DNA of 64,000 bases from Coniferiporia sulphurascens (GCA_002794785.1 NBBA01000005.1:1178001-1242000), one strand, 5' to 3'; counted from the stretch's first letter, positions 45,923 through 57,509 are shown. Notes: a model not told the origin generated them from the sequence alone. A program made the numbers and translations.

Positions 45923-46645
45923 ATGGTCTCGCTCCATCGTTATATTCGTATGCATCTACATCCAGCTCCCTCGGCCTATTCCTTTTACCAAACATCTGTT
46001 TATTTTAGGCCACGTTCGTCAGACAGGACTCAAGGAATGGTGGCGGGCGATGCAGTACATCGGGGATGCCAAAGCTGGCCAACACGTTGGCACCGACCAG
46101 TACGCCCTGAATAACTTGGCTGAAAGTGACCTGTTTCATGTGGAGTAATTTGTAGGCTTGGGAACAGATACTTTGAGAACTTGAATGCGGAGGAGGAAGT
46201 CCCCGGTGAGTACCAATTCCTTTCCTCTGAGTAATTGCGAGTTGTGCATGAGTGCCCGGTGCTGACCGCTCCTCTCAGGCCGTCATAGATGGGTGGACTA
46301 CGCCCAAGTAATTCTTTACTGTAATATCTTCTTCTGATGTTTTTGACATTTTGCCATTACAGCATGATTTCAACGGGTCTCAAGTACCCCCAGAATGGCA
46401 CTCATGGCTGACCCACATTCGCAAAGACCCACCCACCCAGGATCCAATTATGAAAAGCACTACTCCGACTTGGAAAACGGTATGTAGCAGTCAATATCCG
46501 GGCGTGAATGGTGATTCAACCCCACTTGTACTTCGGACAGCCATATGTTGAGAACCTCACCGGAACGAGGGGTGCATACCGTCCTTACAACACTGCAGCA
46601 CCTAAAATTAAGGCATGGGTACCATCTGTTGTCGCACGGACGTAG
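45923..46645 (+). CDS. NDUFA12: NADH:ubiquinone oxidoreductase accessory subunit NDUFA12 (B17.2)
   Basis: An accessory subunit at the matrix arm of mitochondrial complex I. Five exons give 138 residues, the usual size. The first exon, MVSLHRYI, joins after an intron (GTATGC...TTTTAG) to RHVRQTGLKEWWRAMQYIGD. Then come AKAGQHVGTDQLGNRYFEN, the family's best mark, EEEVPGRHRWVDYAQHDFNG, VPPEWHSWLTHIRKDPPTQD and VENLTGTRGAYRPYNTAAPK. The end is AWVPSVVART with TAG at 46,643-46,645. All junctions keep frame. It diverges from the B12D gene across 148 bp. Confidence 0.96.
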
Positions 46646-46708
46646 AGTTATAGATCATTTGCGCGACGTAGTTATCAAGTTATCACAGTATCCGCTCGGG
46701 TTCCACTA

Positions 46709-48434
46709 TTATCTACAATTACTGTCGCTTCGCTCTGGGCTGGACTGAGACATATCCAACATATGCACGACTTTCTCCGCAATGGCCAGGCTCGCCGTCA
46801 GACCCGGAGATTCCAAACCCATAAGGCTAATCATTAACCCATCACGACAGGCTCCTCCAAGCACCGTCGGGAAGTCGACGGATCGATCCCTCCGGAAGAC
46901 GAAGTCTTGAAAACCTCCCCATGCGGGAACTAATTTCGGTCGAATACCGACATAGTCTGGCCTGAACTTGGCAGAGTCCACACCGGGCAAATAGGTTTTC
47001 ACGGCGTTGTACATCTCCGTAAAGTGTGTTTCGTCGGCCATTAAATGCCGCTTCCAAAAGTCTACGTCACGCTCTTCATAAGAGAATAATTCCTCGTTTT
47101 CAAGGTCATCAGTCTCGGTCCCAAGACCGTGCACAGATGTCGCCTCTGTAGCGGAGGCTGGGCCACCGGCTGGTGATATCCATTGAATATCAGGACCAAA
47201 TTTGACGTTCCCTGACAGATCAAGTGTGAGGTGTGTTCCCAGAGACTGGAAAGCATGGCTACCCATAGTCCCCTGAATGTCCGGACACGGGTATAATAGC
47301 CGTGAAACCTGTCCAACGCCTGGCCCGTTATAAGCTGCATATGATCCCCGCGCATAGTACATCGGAATGCGTGCTTCGCGCAGCAGCAACGAGTTGAGTA
47401 TCAAGTTAGCGGAGAGTCCGGATGCATTAACAAGTGTATGTGCAAGGAGGGAGTCCCCATCGTCGACGTTCGTTCCGTCAGACCCGCGAGTGACCGTTTG
47501 CACTACCCATCCCCCCTGTTTCAGGTCCGTGCTCGAGGTGCTCTTCGCGTATCTAGAGCGGCCAAATGGGTCAACACGAACGACGGACGTCGAGTAGGCT
47601 ATTTCACCATTATCGGACTCCATGATATCTCGCTCGAGGCTGCCCATGAAAGAGTGTGAATCAATGATACCAGTCTCGGGGCTAAAGAGAGCCAGCGAAA
47701 TATTCGGAGAGAGATCAGGCTCGAGTTCCCGCGCCTCGGAGCCTGTGATTAGTCTAGTGGGTACAGCGGGTTTTGAAAGCAGGGATCGTTCTTCGTTTTG
47801 GAATAACGGCCAGTCTAAATTGAGAGCCTTCTTGTGTAGAGATTCGACATACGCCTTCTGGTGCTCGTGAGCTACCACGAGTTTACCTATCTTTCGATAC
47901 GGAACTGAAGATGTATCGCAGTAGCGATAAAGGAGGTGCCGGCCGCGGACACACAGTTGTTCTTTGAGTGAGTTCGACGGGTAATACAGACCTATTGGGG
48001 ACACCTGCTCATTAAAACTACGCCAAAAGTATCATCTCATCATCACACACCAGCATGGATCACCTCTGAATTCCGCGAACTTTTGACAAAGATACAGTTG
48101 ATGGCATCCTGAATTAGACGAATCTTACCTTGTTTCTTCGCCGACAAGCTTATTTCTTTCGACAAGGTAAGTCGTCTTGTCCGGATAATGTAAGGCGAGA
48201 GCTCTGGCGATAGCTAGCCCGACGACGCCTATTAAGTCTGTTTAGAGAAGTATATTCGAGCGTTGAGTAGACAGCCTCACCTCCACCCACTACCAGGTGA
48301 TTGACTACATATTCCGGGCTCTGCGTTTGGTACTTAACTCGGACATCACCTCACAGATCGATATCGCTTGAATATACCTTATACTTGTAACGGCCGTTGG
48401 CGTTGAGCGCAGCCTTCAAACCGTATATTCGCAT
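46709..48434 (-). CDS. L2HGDH: FAD-dependent L-2-hydroxyglutarate dehydrogenase
   Basis: A DAO-superfamily flavoenzyme that removes L-2-hydroxyglutarate, made as a side product by dehydrogenases, returning 2-oxoglutarate. The dinucleotide-binding motif VVNHLVVGGGVVGLAIARAL is split by an intron between the third Gly and Val. Then follow TTYLVERNKLVGEETR, the substrate-side YYPSNSLKEQLCVRGRHLLY, ELEPDLSPNISLALFSPETG, TLVNASGLSANLILNSL, RGSYAAYNGPGVGQVSRLLY and, near the end, RPDYVGIRPKLVPAWGGFQD and GLMISLMGLESPGLTASLAI. The N-terminus starting at 48,434 (MRIYGLKAALNANGRYKYKY) is basic and amphipathic, fitting mitochondrial import. The first splice join is a hand model. Confidence 0.92.
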
Positions 48435-48735
48435 GTTCGGTCCACACCCCAGGAGAATGACGAGGAAGGGGTTAATAAAAGTTCGAGGTTCAAGTTCCGT
48501 TCCAGCGGCTAGCCATCACTAGCATATAGCACGAGTTTCCCTACGAGGACTCCCGATAAGTAGTCAAAAAGGACTGTGCAATCCCTTTTAGGAAATTGAA
48601 TGACGCGCGCCGGCTCTCAGAACTGAATATGTACTTAGTCTACCAGTGAGCGGCGGGCGCCGTCTAGTACCTCTTACCATCGTGCCAACTGTTCTTGCCT
48701 TCGTCTGCACGCGCTTGGACTAGACGATAACAGCA
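48435..48735. promoter_or_regulatory. Divergent intergenic region, L2HGDH / MFS transporter
   Basis: 301 bp between two start codons. Nothing specific is seen in it. Confidence 0.4.
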
Positions 48736-51700
48736 ATGGCAACATCGAAATCAACCCTTCCCGTAGCGTCATCCCACAAAGGCGCGGATCACCCAGCTCT
48801 GAGCAGCCACCTCAATGTGCCGGTCACCGTAAGCTCAGATGCGCTTCCAGCGCGTCCACGCACATCTTTCGTCTCCCGTCCCCATAGACAGAGCCGCGGG
48901 TCATTGTGGAGAACTGTCGTAGACGAGGAGCTCGGATCGTCCACCGTGTCGGAGAGACCGCCAATTCCAAGCGCACTGCCTCCGTCTGGAGAAACGTTCA
49001 GTACCCCTTTACCGATTTTACCCATGATTGTTTTGTCTATAGTGAGTCCTCTGTCAGCTCTTAAACGACTCGTACTTATGGCACGGGCAGATTATGTTGG
49101 GCGAATTTCTGTCTGCCAATGTGTCCACCCCATTTCTATTATTCATGGTCGAAGGTTGGCAGACTGTTACTGGACGGTGTTGGATATCGCTGAGACTATG
49201 CAGGCTTTGGAGTTTTTCATGATGAGGCGGACGTAGGATATTGGACGGGAATACTCGGTGGGTTGATTTTGCGCTGTCATATCACGTCGCTCAGTACTAT
49301 TTAAACTACTAGTTTCATGCTTCTTCGTTACGCAATTCTTGACATCTCTGTTATGGGTAAACATTTTCGCATCTCAGTAATGGCGTAGCTCACTGTGGAT
49401 TTTTCTTAAAGGCGACTGCTGCAGAAAAACATGGAACACGCGCCGTGCTCTTCGCGTCTTTGCTTGGTAGCTCATTGACTTGCTTTGCCTTCGGGACGTC
49501 AACGACTCTCCCACAAGCTATGTGTATCCGCCTTCTGCAAGGCGTATTTGCAGGTGCTATTGGTGTCGGGCGCGGCAATATAGCGAGTATCACTGACCCT
49601 AGCAACGAAGGACGCGCATACGCTATACTTGGGTGAGATGGTTATTAAATTCAAAAAAATGATATAGTTGGCACTGATAGTAGACAAGATTTTGCTGGGG
49701 TTTTGGAGGTAAGAATCAAGTATGGCCATCCGAATCAACGCTGTTTTACTCAATGGAGGGCTTAAGGTGTGGCCGGCGCAATCATCGGGGGAAGCTGTGG
49801 GTTTCATCCATCTATGTCTTGATCCGTTGAGTGAATCCTCATGTAGTTGAAAGCCCGGCGCGAAAGTGGCCTGGGTTTTTTGCAAAAATCCCGCTGTTCG
49901 TCAATTATCCGTATCTGCTTCCTACGGCAATTGCCGCTTCAATAACTTTTGTAGGCGAGTGTTCAAATTTATTGAGAGAATATTTTGCTTAAGGATTTTC
50001 GATCAGGTGCAATTCTCTCACTTTTCCTTGGTCCTGACGGAGGGCCTTGTGAGGGTGCCATCCGTCTTCTTCCAGAAAAAGTCACCGCGGACGAAACCTC
50101 AGAGGAACATGGCGCGTTAGTTGCTGGGGAACGGGCCCCGGGTCTGGTGGAGTCGGTAAAGCGGCGGATGTCAAATAAACTATCGGGATACTTCGCCAGA
50201 CGTGTACCTGATGCACAGGGATCTTCTGCGTTGGAGATTGAGGGAACAGCACCTATGCCACTTTCAACGCCGCCACGGCGAGACAGCAATAACCGATTCC
50301 GCACGTCTCGCACCTCGCGCGCGAACGGTTCCGCGTACGGTTACGGTAGTGGGTATAGAAACAGGCTTGTAAGCAACGTAAGCCAGACCTTGGCAGGCCG
50401 CCGGGGCAGCCTGGCTAGTACGATTGCGCGTCGACGCGCTAGCAATGTACACGACGGTATCAATAATGAAGGTACGGAACAAGCTCCTGAAGGAGGGGAA
50501 TTGAACTTTGCCCAGCGTCTGCTAATGGCGAATGAATTTGCGGTGACAAACATTGCTGATTTGTGGGTTGCCGCTGCAATTAACGCCGATAACGAAGACC
50601 CTTTCCTTTCCGATTCAGAGGCGGATGAAGATCCATTCCAGGATGATGAGGATGATGAGGGTATCCTGTCTTTGGGTCGTATCACTCAATCCTCCACCCC
50701 TACGATGCTGGGTCTTCCCTCGTCAATTCGAGGAGGTCGACTCTCATCTTCAACAACAGATCCTTCTGAAAGTATACAGCCACAGTTTAGACCTCACCGT
50801 CGGCCGTCATATCGTCCTTCTATCGGTCAAGCTACCGGTTCCTCCACGGACACGCCAAGGCGTGTATCATCATCCGTGCCGGCCATTTTCTCTCACACAG
50901 GAGTGCGCACGCCTTCAGTGCATGAACTCCCTGTATCCTCCGGACACCCAGGGGAACCTGGGATGGGGCATGGCGATAGCTTGGTTCCAATTATAGAGAG
51001 TCGCCGCCAGTCAATGCATGTTCCTGAAGATCGGGACACCTCGGATGAGCCGTTGACGGAAAGCATAACGGAAAAGCAGCCGTCTATGCTTTCGCAGCTA
51101 CCCCTTATGATCATCATCCAATACGGGCTTCTTGCATTGCATAGCACAACGCATGACCAGGTTTTTCTGTCGTATCTGGTGTCGTGGGTTACTCGTACTC
51201 TTGGCTGAAATTTGTGGGAGATGCTGACACTGCCCACAAATGTAGCAAGTACCAGAGCGGCGGTTTGAACCTAAACGCGGGACATTTTGCACAGCTCAGT
51301 GAGTCATGTCAAAGATTTAGAGATCGCCTCTTTACCTTCTGCCTCGTCAGTCGCCCTTATGAGCCTCGCTTCGATTGCGTATCAGTTTTATCTATACCCG
51401 TAAGTATTTATTTCATTCATAGCTCATGTCAAAATCGTGCCAACTATTTGAAATGTCCAGAAATATGGGGTAACAACATACTAATGATGAATATTTAAAA
51501 ATGCTAATTAAAGATAAATTCTAGTCCTCCTCGGGGTCGTTTTTCACATCTGGCGATGTTTCGCATAGGTTCACTCCTGTTTATTCCGTCCTATTTATCC
51601 GTTATTCTCTACCGGCCCTTAGCGAGTGCGGACGATGACGGGAATTTCCTGCTCATGGCTGGTTAGTGCAGTCCATATCCCCTCAATAGTTTCGCTGACA

Positions 51701-52163
51701 TAGGTTTAAGCGTTGGTTTTGAGCACGTACGTAGTTTCAAAAGTCAGCGTTCGTAACTTCACGGGCGCTTACTTCTTGTGGACGCAGGGCTTTGCGCTAT
51801 GCCGGAATAACCTTCGCATACACTGCCGTGGCGATTCTACTCAATTACAGTGAGTATTTTGGCAGGATCTAATCAGTTACGTATTCATATTTTTTTTTCA
51901 CAAATAAAGTGTCCCCGCCTCACCTCCTCGGCTATGCTAACGGCATAGCTCAGAGTTGTGTCAGCTTCGCCCGCTTTGTCGGCCCTGTCCTTGGTGGATA
52001 TGTAAGATTAGACTCCTATTGCGAAAAGTCCCAGAGTAACAGATTTAATTGCTAGCTATGGTCCGTCAGTGTTGAGGGAAACCCCAGTGGTTACCCACTT
52101 GGCTTTCTTGTTTGTGCAGGTGTAACAGCATTGGCTGTATCGCACAGTTTCTTCATTCGTTAA
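48736..52163 (+). CDS. Major facilitator superfamily transporter with long central loop
   Basis: A twelve-helix-type membrane transporter resembling yeast Ycr023c and plant ZIF1-like proteins; substrate unknown. It has many short exons. The N-terminal cytosolic stretch is Ser/Pro-rich, then PLPILPMIVLSI begins helix one. GFGVFHDEADVGYWTGIL and FFVTQFLTSLLWATAAEKHG restore the conserved first-half motifs, followed by RLLQGVFAGAIGVGRGNIAS and ITDPSNEGRAYAIL. A central loop of about 360 residues (50,000-51,080) is rich in Ser and Arg, with an acidic run (EDPFQDDEDDEG). The second half holds LPLMIIIQYGLLALHSTTHD, NAGHFAQLIALMSLASIAYQ, GNGIAQS-like NGIAQSCVSFARFVGPVLGG, and ends SHSFFIR at the TAA. 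A family-wide position for SP and RRxS sites in the loop suggests phospho-control. Confidence 0.88.
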
Positions 52164-52350
52164 AGTATGAGGTATATAGAGTCCTATATCTATCCTTTTT
52201 GCCGAACATGACCTCCGATCAGTTTATGTTTGAAAAGTTGACTCTGAGTGACATAGACAGTTATTTCGCTCAAATAATCACTTGCAGTGGTGTTCATCCT
52301 TACAATATTTGTTTGTGACTTACGTCGTCATGTTGTTCTACTACGTGTTA

Positions 52351-52489
52351 CAGCTGTTTGCATATATGATGGCACAACGCGTCGTAAAAATTTGTGCATA
52401 CTTGTAGTTTTAATTGAAATGACTTAGCCAAATTCAGTGTGAAATTGACTTAGTCGCGTCGTGCCATGCTGTGGCCAGCACATACATTC
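52351..52489 (+). repeat. Left terminal inverted repeat of the MITE
   Basis: Pairs with 52,636-52,770. Shared blocks include CAGCTGTTTGCATATAT, GATGGCACAACGCGTCGT (one mismatch), TTTTAATT, AAATGAC, CAAATTC and GACTTAGTCG, down to CATACATTC. Confidence 0.88.
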
Positions 52490-52635
52490 CACCCTGCCAG
52501 GTCTCTACTTGACCAACTGCTGCACGTAAGATAAAAAATGATTTTAGAATCACAGCCATATGATCTTAAGCAGTCCAAGTTTATTATGAACCCAGAAACA
52601 GATGACTTTTTATTTGAGTTGATTGGAGCAGAGTA

Positions 52636-52770
52636 GAATGTATGCGTTGGCCGCAGCACGGCAGGACGACTAAGTCAGTCTCACACCGAATTTGGCTGTC
52701 ATTTTAATTAAAACTGTGTACAAAATTTTCCACGCACGACGCGTTGTGCCATGATATATGCAAACAGCTG
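52636..52770 (-). repeat. Right terminal inverted repeat of the MITE
   Basis: Reverse complement of the left repeat with scattered substitutions and a few short gaps; the outer 17 bases are identical. Confidence 0.88.
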
Positions 52771-52952
52771 TAAGTAATCTGGATGTTAGGACAATTAATA
52801 TAACAACGGCCCTAAGAAAATTACTACAATCACACATTCATCCATTTTAGGACGCTCAGGCGCGTTCAAATAAAGATTTAATGCCGAATTACCCATGCCA
52901 CCGTAGTTATCACTCTTCTTATACCTTTGTTGCCTTGCTACTGAATCGAACA

Positions 52953-54198
52953 ATGGCTTTGCCTCAGCCAGCTTCTAACGAGGAAAAGTTGAAGGAGTTC
53001 GACTCGGTCCCACTTTTTATGCGTACCCTTCCCGGACTGGAAGATGAAGCATACGACGGCACCGCTATCAATGCTCTCCAGAGTCTGGTATATGATGGGA
53101 CTCCGGATGGTGGGTACGGGCTGTTAGACGACTGTATTGCATGCATGCGCATTAAGTAACCGTTCTTTCAGAGATTGCACTAAACTTCAAGGAACAGGGC
53201 AACGCTTACTTTAAAGGAAAGCGGTACCGAGAAGCACTGGGATTCTATACACAGGGAATAGATGCGAAACCCGACAATGTCACTCTCACGGAGGTCCTGC
53301 TTTGCAACAGGGCAGCTTGCAACCTTGAGCTTCGTGAGTTCACGTAATGTCAGCAAACAATTTGGACATCTGATTACAGTTACTGATCGCAGAAAACTAT
53401 GGATCTGTTTTACGTGACTGTTCAAGGGCGATAACATTGAATCCAGCATGCTTAAAGGCTTATTACCGTTCTGCGCTCGCTTTGTTAGCTTTGGATCGTC
53501 CTGATGATGCCCTCGATGTATGCCACCGATGCTTGGGATTTGATCCTCAAACCTCAGGGATGAAAGCGCTGCAAGAGCGTGCACTGAACGCCAGGAAGGT
53601 GAAGAAGGGGAAAGAGAATAAAGTTCTTGAAAAACTGGAGAAAGAGAAGACTCATAAAAAGCGCATGCAAAGCGCCTTCGAGGTACCTTTACTTCACACA
53701 TGTTTGTTTGCGAGGACCTGATGACAATATACAACATAGGAGCGAGGTTTGGTTGTCGTCGGGTCACCTAGCGACGAGTGCGTACCAGAATTTGACGAGC
53801 GAGGTGACGACGCTATGTCTTCGCTCTTCCTGCCCACGTACTTCCTCTACCCACAATACGCACAGTCCGATATGGTGCCGGACTTGCACGAGGACGTAAT
53901 GTTAGCTGACCAATTATCTCGAATGTTTCCTCCGGATGCACCTGCACCGACCTGGGACACAAAGCACGAATACGCAGTAGGCAAGCTCGCAGTGTACGCA
54001 GTCACGCACACGAAAAGGCTTCTAAAGGTGGGCGCGAAGATGACATTACGTGATGTGTGCAACGTAGCCAAGTCCAAGGACGGGAAGCCAGATGGATTAG
54101 ACTTTCGTGACGGATTTATGAGTTTCGTCGTCGTACCGAAGGGCGAGGCTGAACGAGTGTGGGTGGAGAAGTTTAAATCCAGTAGAGATCGTGCTTAA
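52953..54198 (+). CDS. CNS1: Hsp90 cochaperone Cns1/TTC4 (TPR protein)
   Basis: An essential Hsp90 cochaperone in yeast, TTC4 in animals. Four exons. Start MALPQPASNEEKLKEFDSVP, then VPLFMRTLP, the short helix preceding the TPRs, as in the family. The TPR domain is EIALNFKEQGNAYFKGKRYR (carboxylate-clamp Lys and Asn), LTEVLLCNRAACNLEL, and YGSVLRDCSRAITLNPACLK with AYYRSALALLALDRPDDALD. A charged coiled coil follows (KVKKGKENKVLEKLEKEK). The C-terminal wheel-like domain shows FLPTYFLYPQYAQSDMVPDL, LADQLSRMFPPDAPAPTWDT, DFRDGFMSFVVVPKGEAERV and ends SSRDRA at TAA 54,196-54,198. Introns lie at TPD|EIA, LEL|QNY and AFE|ERG. Confidence 0.95.
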
Positions 54199-54603
54199 TG
54201 TTTTCCGAATGTGGCTGTATACTCTCAACTTATGAATGTATTCTAATGTAACCATGTCTACAAGCTGTCGGAATGCTCCCGATGAAGTGCCTTCCCAGGC
54301 TGGGTCAAATATCGGGTTGCGGACTCGGAGGCGGTCATACTCGGACTACGATCGTTGTCAACGGCCTGGCAAATCGTTCGACAGCTGGCTGTCCACGTAC
54401 CCCTCCGCCTTTCGTAGAAAAATCAACACTTGTTGGCTGGGATATATTCCCTTTCGATTTCTTTCCCGCAGCCTTTCGTTTCTGCTTTGTTGCTCCTTTA
54501 CTCCTTTATTCATCATTTTCCCGACGGAACTGGTTGCGTCGCATGGGTGCTGGACTCCCGTTTCAATCATAAATTGTCTGCCCACGAATTTGCGTTTTCC
54601 GCC
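54199..54603. other. Intergenic, no gene seen
   Basis: 405 bp between CNS1 and the seven-helix gene; ends in pyrimidine-rich DNA (54,440-54,530) likely to be the promoter of the latter. Confidence 0.4.
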
Positions 54604-56248
54604 ATGTCGACAGAGCGCTTAGCATCGGTAAGCCTCGCTGCCGGTGAAGGTGCGTCGTTCCTGTCGATAACAATAACACGTTGCTAACCGGACAACAACA
54701 TCAGATGTGACAAAGGAGGCCGTGCAAGCAAACCAAGCTGCACGCATCGCCTGGCTTGTGCTGAACATATGGCCGTCTCACCTCGGTCTACCGGTATTGA
54801 TCGCCACAATACTTTTGGCAAAGCATATTCGACGACACGCAACTTTTATTAACATGTGTGTCACTTGGATGATAGTCGGCTTTTCATCTTCCTTGCTGTA
54901 CGTGTAGACTATACATGTGCTGTATAAATGCGCACTTTGCTAAGGCCGTATACCGCAGGCTGTATGCTGGTTTTCAAACCGGACCAGAACCCCCAAGGTT
55001 GCTTTGTCTTATACAAGCTTCCCTCCTGTATGGTCAACCCGGATTGTACGTCTCCTCTTCACATGTCAACCTAGTAGCCTATATTCAAGCCTCCAAAGGA
55101 CGTCCATGTCTGCATTTGCGCTTGTATTTCAGGTATTCTACGTTGTGCGGGCTGCGTTCCGTGAGAAGGACCCTGAGTACCACAGGACACGACGAAAATG
55201 GGCTGTGAGTGATACCAGTGAACTCAATGTCTGTATAATTGTTTACGGCTTTCATTTCAGCTTTTGATGTTGCCTTATATCGCTTTCACGGTGTTCGTGG
55301 GGTGGACCGCCTATGTATGTTGGATCGCGACGTCACCTGTCCTATGATGTACTAATGATATGTAGGTAGGATTTAAAAACCCAGAGCTCGTCTCTCGAGA
55401 GCGCCGGTTCTTTTATTGTTCTGTAAAATATTCTTTGCTGTAAGGGTGTCATACTTCCTATACCGTTCTTATTGCTCATTGTGAGACGGACAGTACGAAC
55501 TCGATAACGAGCTTCTCATTCTGTGTCCTTCTTATTACGATGGGCCTTGAACGTAAGCTATCGTCTCTTTCCTTACTTGCATAGCCCTCATTTTTAAAGC
55601 CGTTTACTTATAATTTCAGTTTGGATCACATACACTGTCTACAAGCACTGGCGTGTGATGCGGGCGAATGGACTAGGCGAAAGAACAGGGACAGATCTGA
55701 ATCTGATTATCAGGACCGCAGCGTTTGCTCTTTGGATTTTCTTGGGAATGGGGTACGTTCCAAGAATAATCCGCATCCACCCACTGGCTTAGATGCTACA
55801 GTTTGAGTGCTTTATCTATAAAGGCTCCACAGAGTCCAGTACCAGACATGGCGCTGGCCACCAGTAAGTTTGATGTTTTTCACACAAAAGTATGAGTGAT
55901 TAATGCTGAATATCGAATTAAGTGGGAAGCGGAGTCGTGCTTGTTTTCGGGACACAGCGAGATGTTTTACGTGCATGGATGTTTTGGAACCGGGACGTAG
56001 ATGATTCACGTCGAGTGCAACATCTTGGTATATCATCCGCGGACACCCTGAAGCTTCCCACTTCGGCTACCGTTACAAAGAGGACAAACAGCCCGTCCTG
56101 GAGTGAAAAGCCGGAGAGTCCACAAGAGTCCGAACACCAGGACCTCTTTTTTCCGCATAAAGTGAAAGCACCGCTGACAACTAGAGACATATCACACCCA
56201 ATACTCCGCGAAGGTCTGACCCTCCCGGTCTTCGCAGATGTGCTATGA
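54604..56248 (+). CDS. Seven-transmembrane protein, receptor-like, agaricomycete type
   Basis: A multi-exon gene for roughly 380 residues. Hydrophobic segments appear in order: IAWLVLNIWPSHLGLPVLIA, INMCVTWMIVGFSSSLL, CLIQASLLYGQPGL, AFALVFQVFYVVRAAF, WALLMLPYIAFTVFVGWTAY, ITMGLELWITYTVYKHW, and a last one near VGSGVVLVFGTQRDVLRAWM. This fits seven helices with the N-terminus outside and a cytosolic Ser/Thr-rich tail (SPSWSEKPESPQESEHQD). The GTQRDVLRAW segment after the last helix resembles the junction seen in fungal receptor-like families. I recall many uncharacterised mushroom proteins of this kind; no ligand is known and it is not a typical Ste3 pheromone receptor. Some internal exon borders are uncertain. 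Confidence 0.7.
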
Positions 56249-56605
56249 GCTCATCTTATAATAGCACAGGTAGAATATGTGCAGCGCTGTACGTTCTAAT
56301 TTGTCACCTACCGTCTGGGGCATGAGTTCATTAATCACTGCTTTATAACGGGCTTGTTCATCGTTCTTTCTTTATATATCCTCAAGTCCTCGCATATCAC
56401 GAGACAAATTACCCTTTGTTTTTCTGGCTTCCAAAGTGTTGCTAACTATCCGTCCTATTTTCCTGTGTAATGTATGTAAAAGCGAAGCTGTTTTGAAGCG
56501 AAATTCCTGATCGGGACGATTATATAATGTGGATTTAATGACGAGATTTTGCCAGTTGAAGTGTTGCCTACGAACTACCCAGGTCCTACACTGGTCTCAG
56601 CACAT
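56249..56605. other. Intergenic, no gene seen
   Basis: 357 bp of AT-richer DNA between two plus-strand genes, with TATATA-like runs near 56,370 and 56,520. Confidence 0.4.
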
Positions 56606-57509
56606 ATGGCGGTGAGGCTGCATACCTTGGCGAGCAACGAAAGGGTCATACTGAGTGCTTTTGTTCTTCTCGCAGTCACGTACAGCAGTAGCACTCCGCG
56701 CCTTTTCGCGAAGGGGGGCGTTAGTCTCGTAAGTCCTCTAAACATCTTCATGCACCCGTCTTTCGAACAGTTTTGTAGCTTGCCATGCTCTTCGCGTCGA
56801 GCACTTTCTGCTGCTGCTGCCATACCCACCGAGGGCTCGTCAAACTCTTCGCTGCCTCCACCAGCCGGTTCCTCTGATCCTAAAATCTCACGTATTGTGG
56901 ATGACATTTCAGGACTCACGCTGCTGCAGGCAGCAGACTTGGTGACAGTGTTGAAGGTGAGCATACAAATTTCTCTCTACGCCAGGCCAGAAAGGTGTGT
57001 CTAGATTGGGTCATGCTGACCTGGTTTTTTGTTCCGCTTGCAGTCGCGACTCAATATTCAAGAGATTGCCATGCCCGCAGCATCTGTTGCCCCTGTAGCG
57101 GCAGCTTCAACATCTGCGGAGGATGCACCTGTGGAAGTGAGAGTATAATCTGATTCTTTCCCAGGCCGGACGCTTATCTCATAGTGCTGTAGGAGAAGCC
57201 GAAGGAGAAAACGATCTTTAATGTGAAGCTAGAATCATTTGACGCTGCCGCTAAACCGAAGATCATCCGCGAAGTAAAGGCGATGAACCCGACGCTCACA
57301 CTCGTCGCTGTGCGTGTTTCTTTTCAATGCAATATTTTAATTCGAATCCTACAAAATGGCCACTGCTGATTAAGTGTATTACTTGTTGTTAGGCCAAGAA
57401 CTTTGTCGAATCATTGCCAAAGGTTCTGAAGGAGAACCTGCCGAAAGATGAGGCTGAGAAGATGAAAAAGGCGTTTGAAGCTCTCGGAGGGGTCGTAACT
57501 TTAGATTAG
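56606..57509 (+). CDS. MNP1: Mitochondrial large ribosomal subunit protein bL12m
   Basis: The mitochondrial version of ribosomal stalk protein L7/L12. The N-terminal domain is ISRIVDDISGLTLLQAADLV followed by TVLKSRLNIQEI after splicing. An Ala/Pro hinge (MPAASVAPVAAASTSAEDAP) follows. The C-terminal domain EKTIFNVKLESFDAAAKPK then IIREVKAMNPTLTLVAAKNF and VESLPKVLKENLPKDEAEKM carries the conserved factor-binding helix. It ends GVVTLD at TAG 57,507-57,509. The start region (56,606-56,800) encodes an Arg/Ser-rich presequence. One or two small introns may lie inside it (for example GTAAGT at 56,729 to GAACAG), so the N-terminus is uncertain while the rest is clear. Confidence 0.93.

Larger units (their letters stand above)
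52351..52770. mobile_element. Foldback MITE with long terminal inverted repeats
   Basis: A 420 bp non-coding element between the MFS and CNS1 genes. Its outer ends are perfect inverted copies starting CAGCTGTTTGCATATAT, and the inverted homology continues inward for about 135-139 bp on each side with small indels. TA lies on both flanks (52,349-52,350 and 52,771-52,772), as in a Tc1/mariner-type target duplication. The unpaired core is about 145 bp and AT-rich. There is no transposase frame, so it would depend on an autonomous element elsewhere. The outer palindrome extends by TTA/TAA, so the exact end and the superfamily remain open. Confidence 0.88.

Noticed and set aside
52112..52318. Short ORF after the MFS gene
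   Set aside because: It starts inside the last MFS exon in another frame and runs into the 3' flank; no supporting features.
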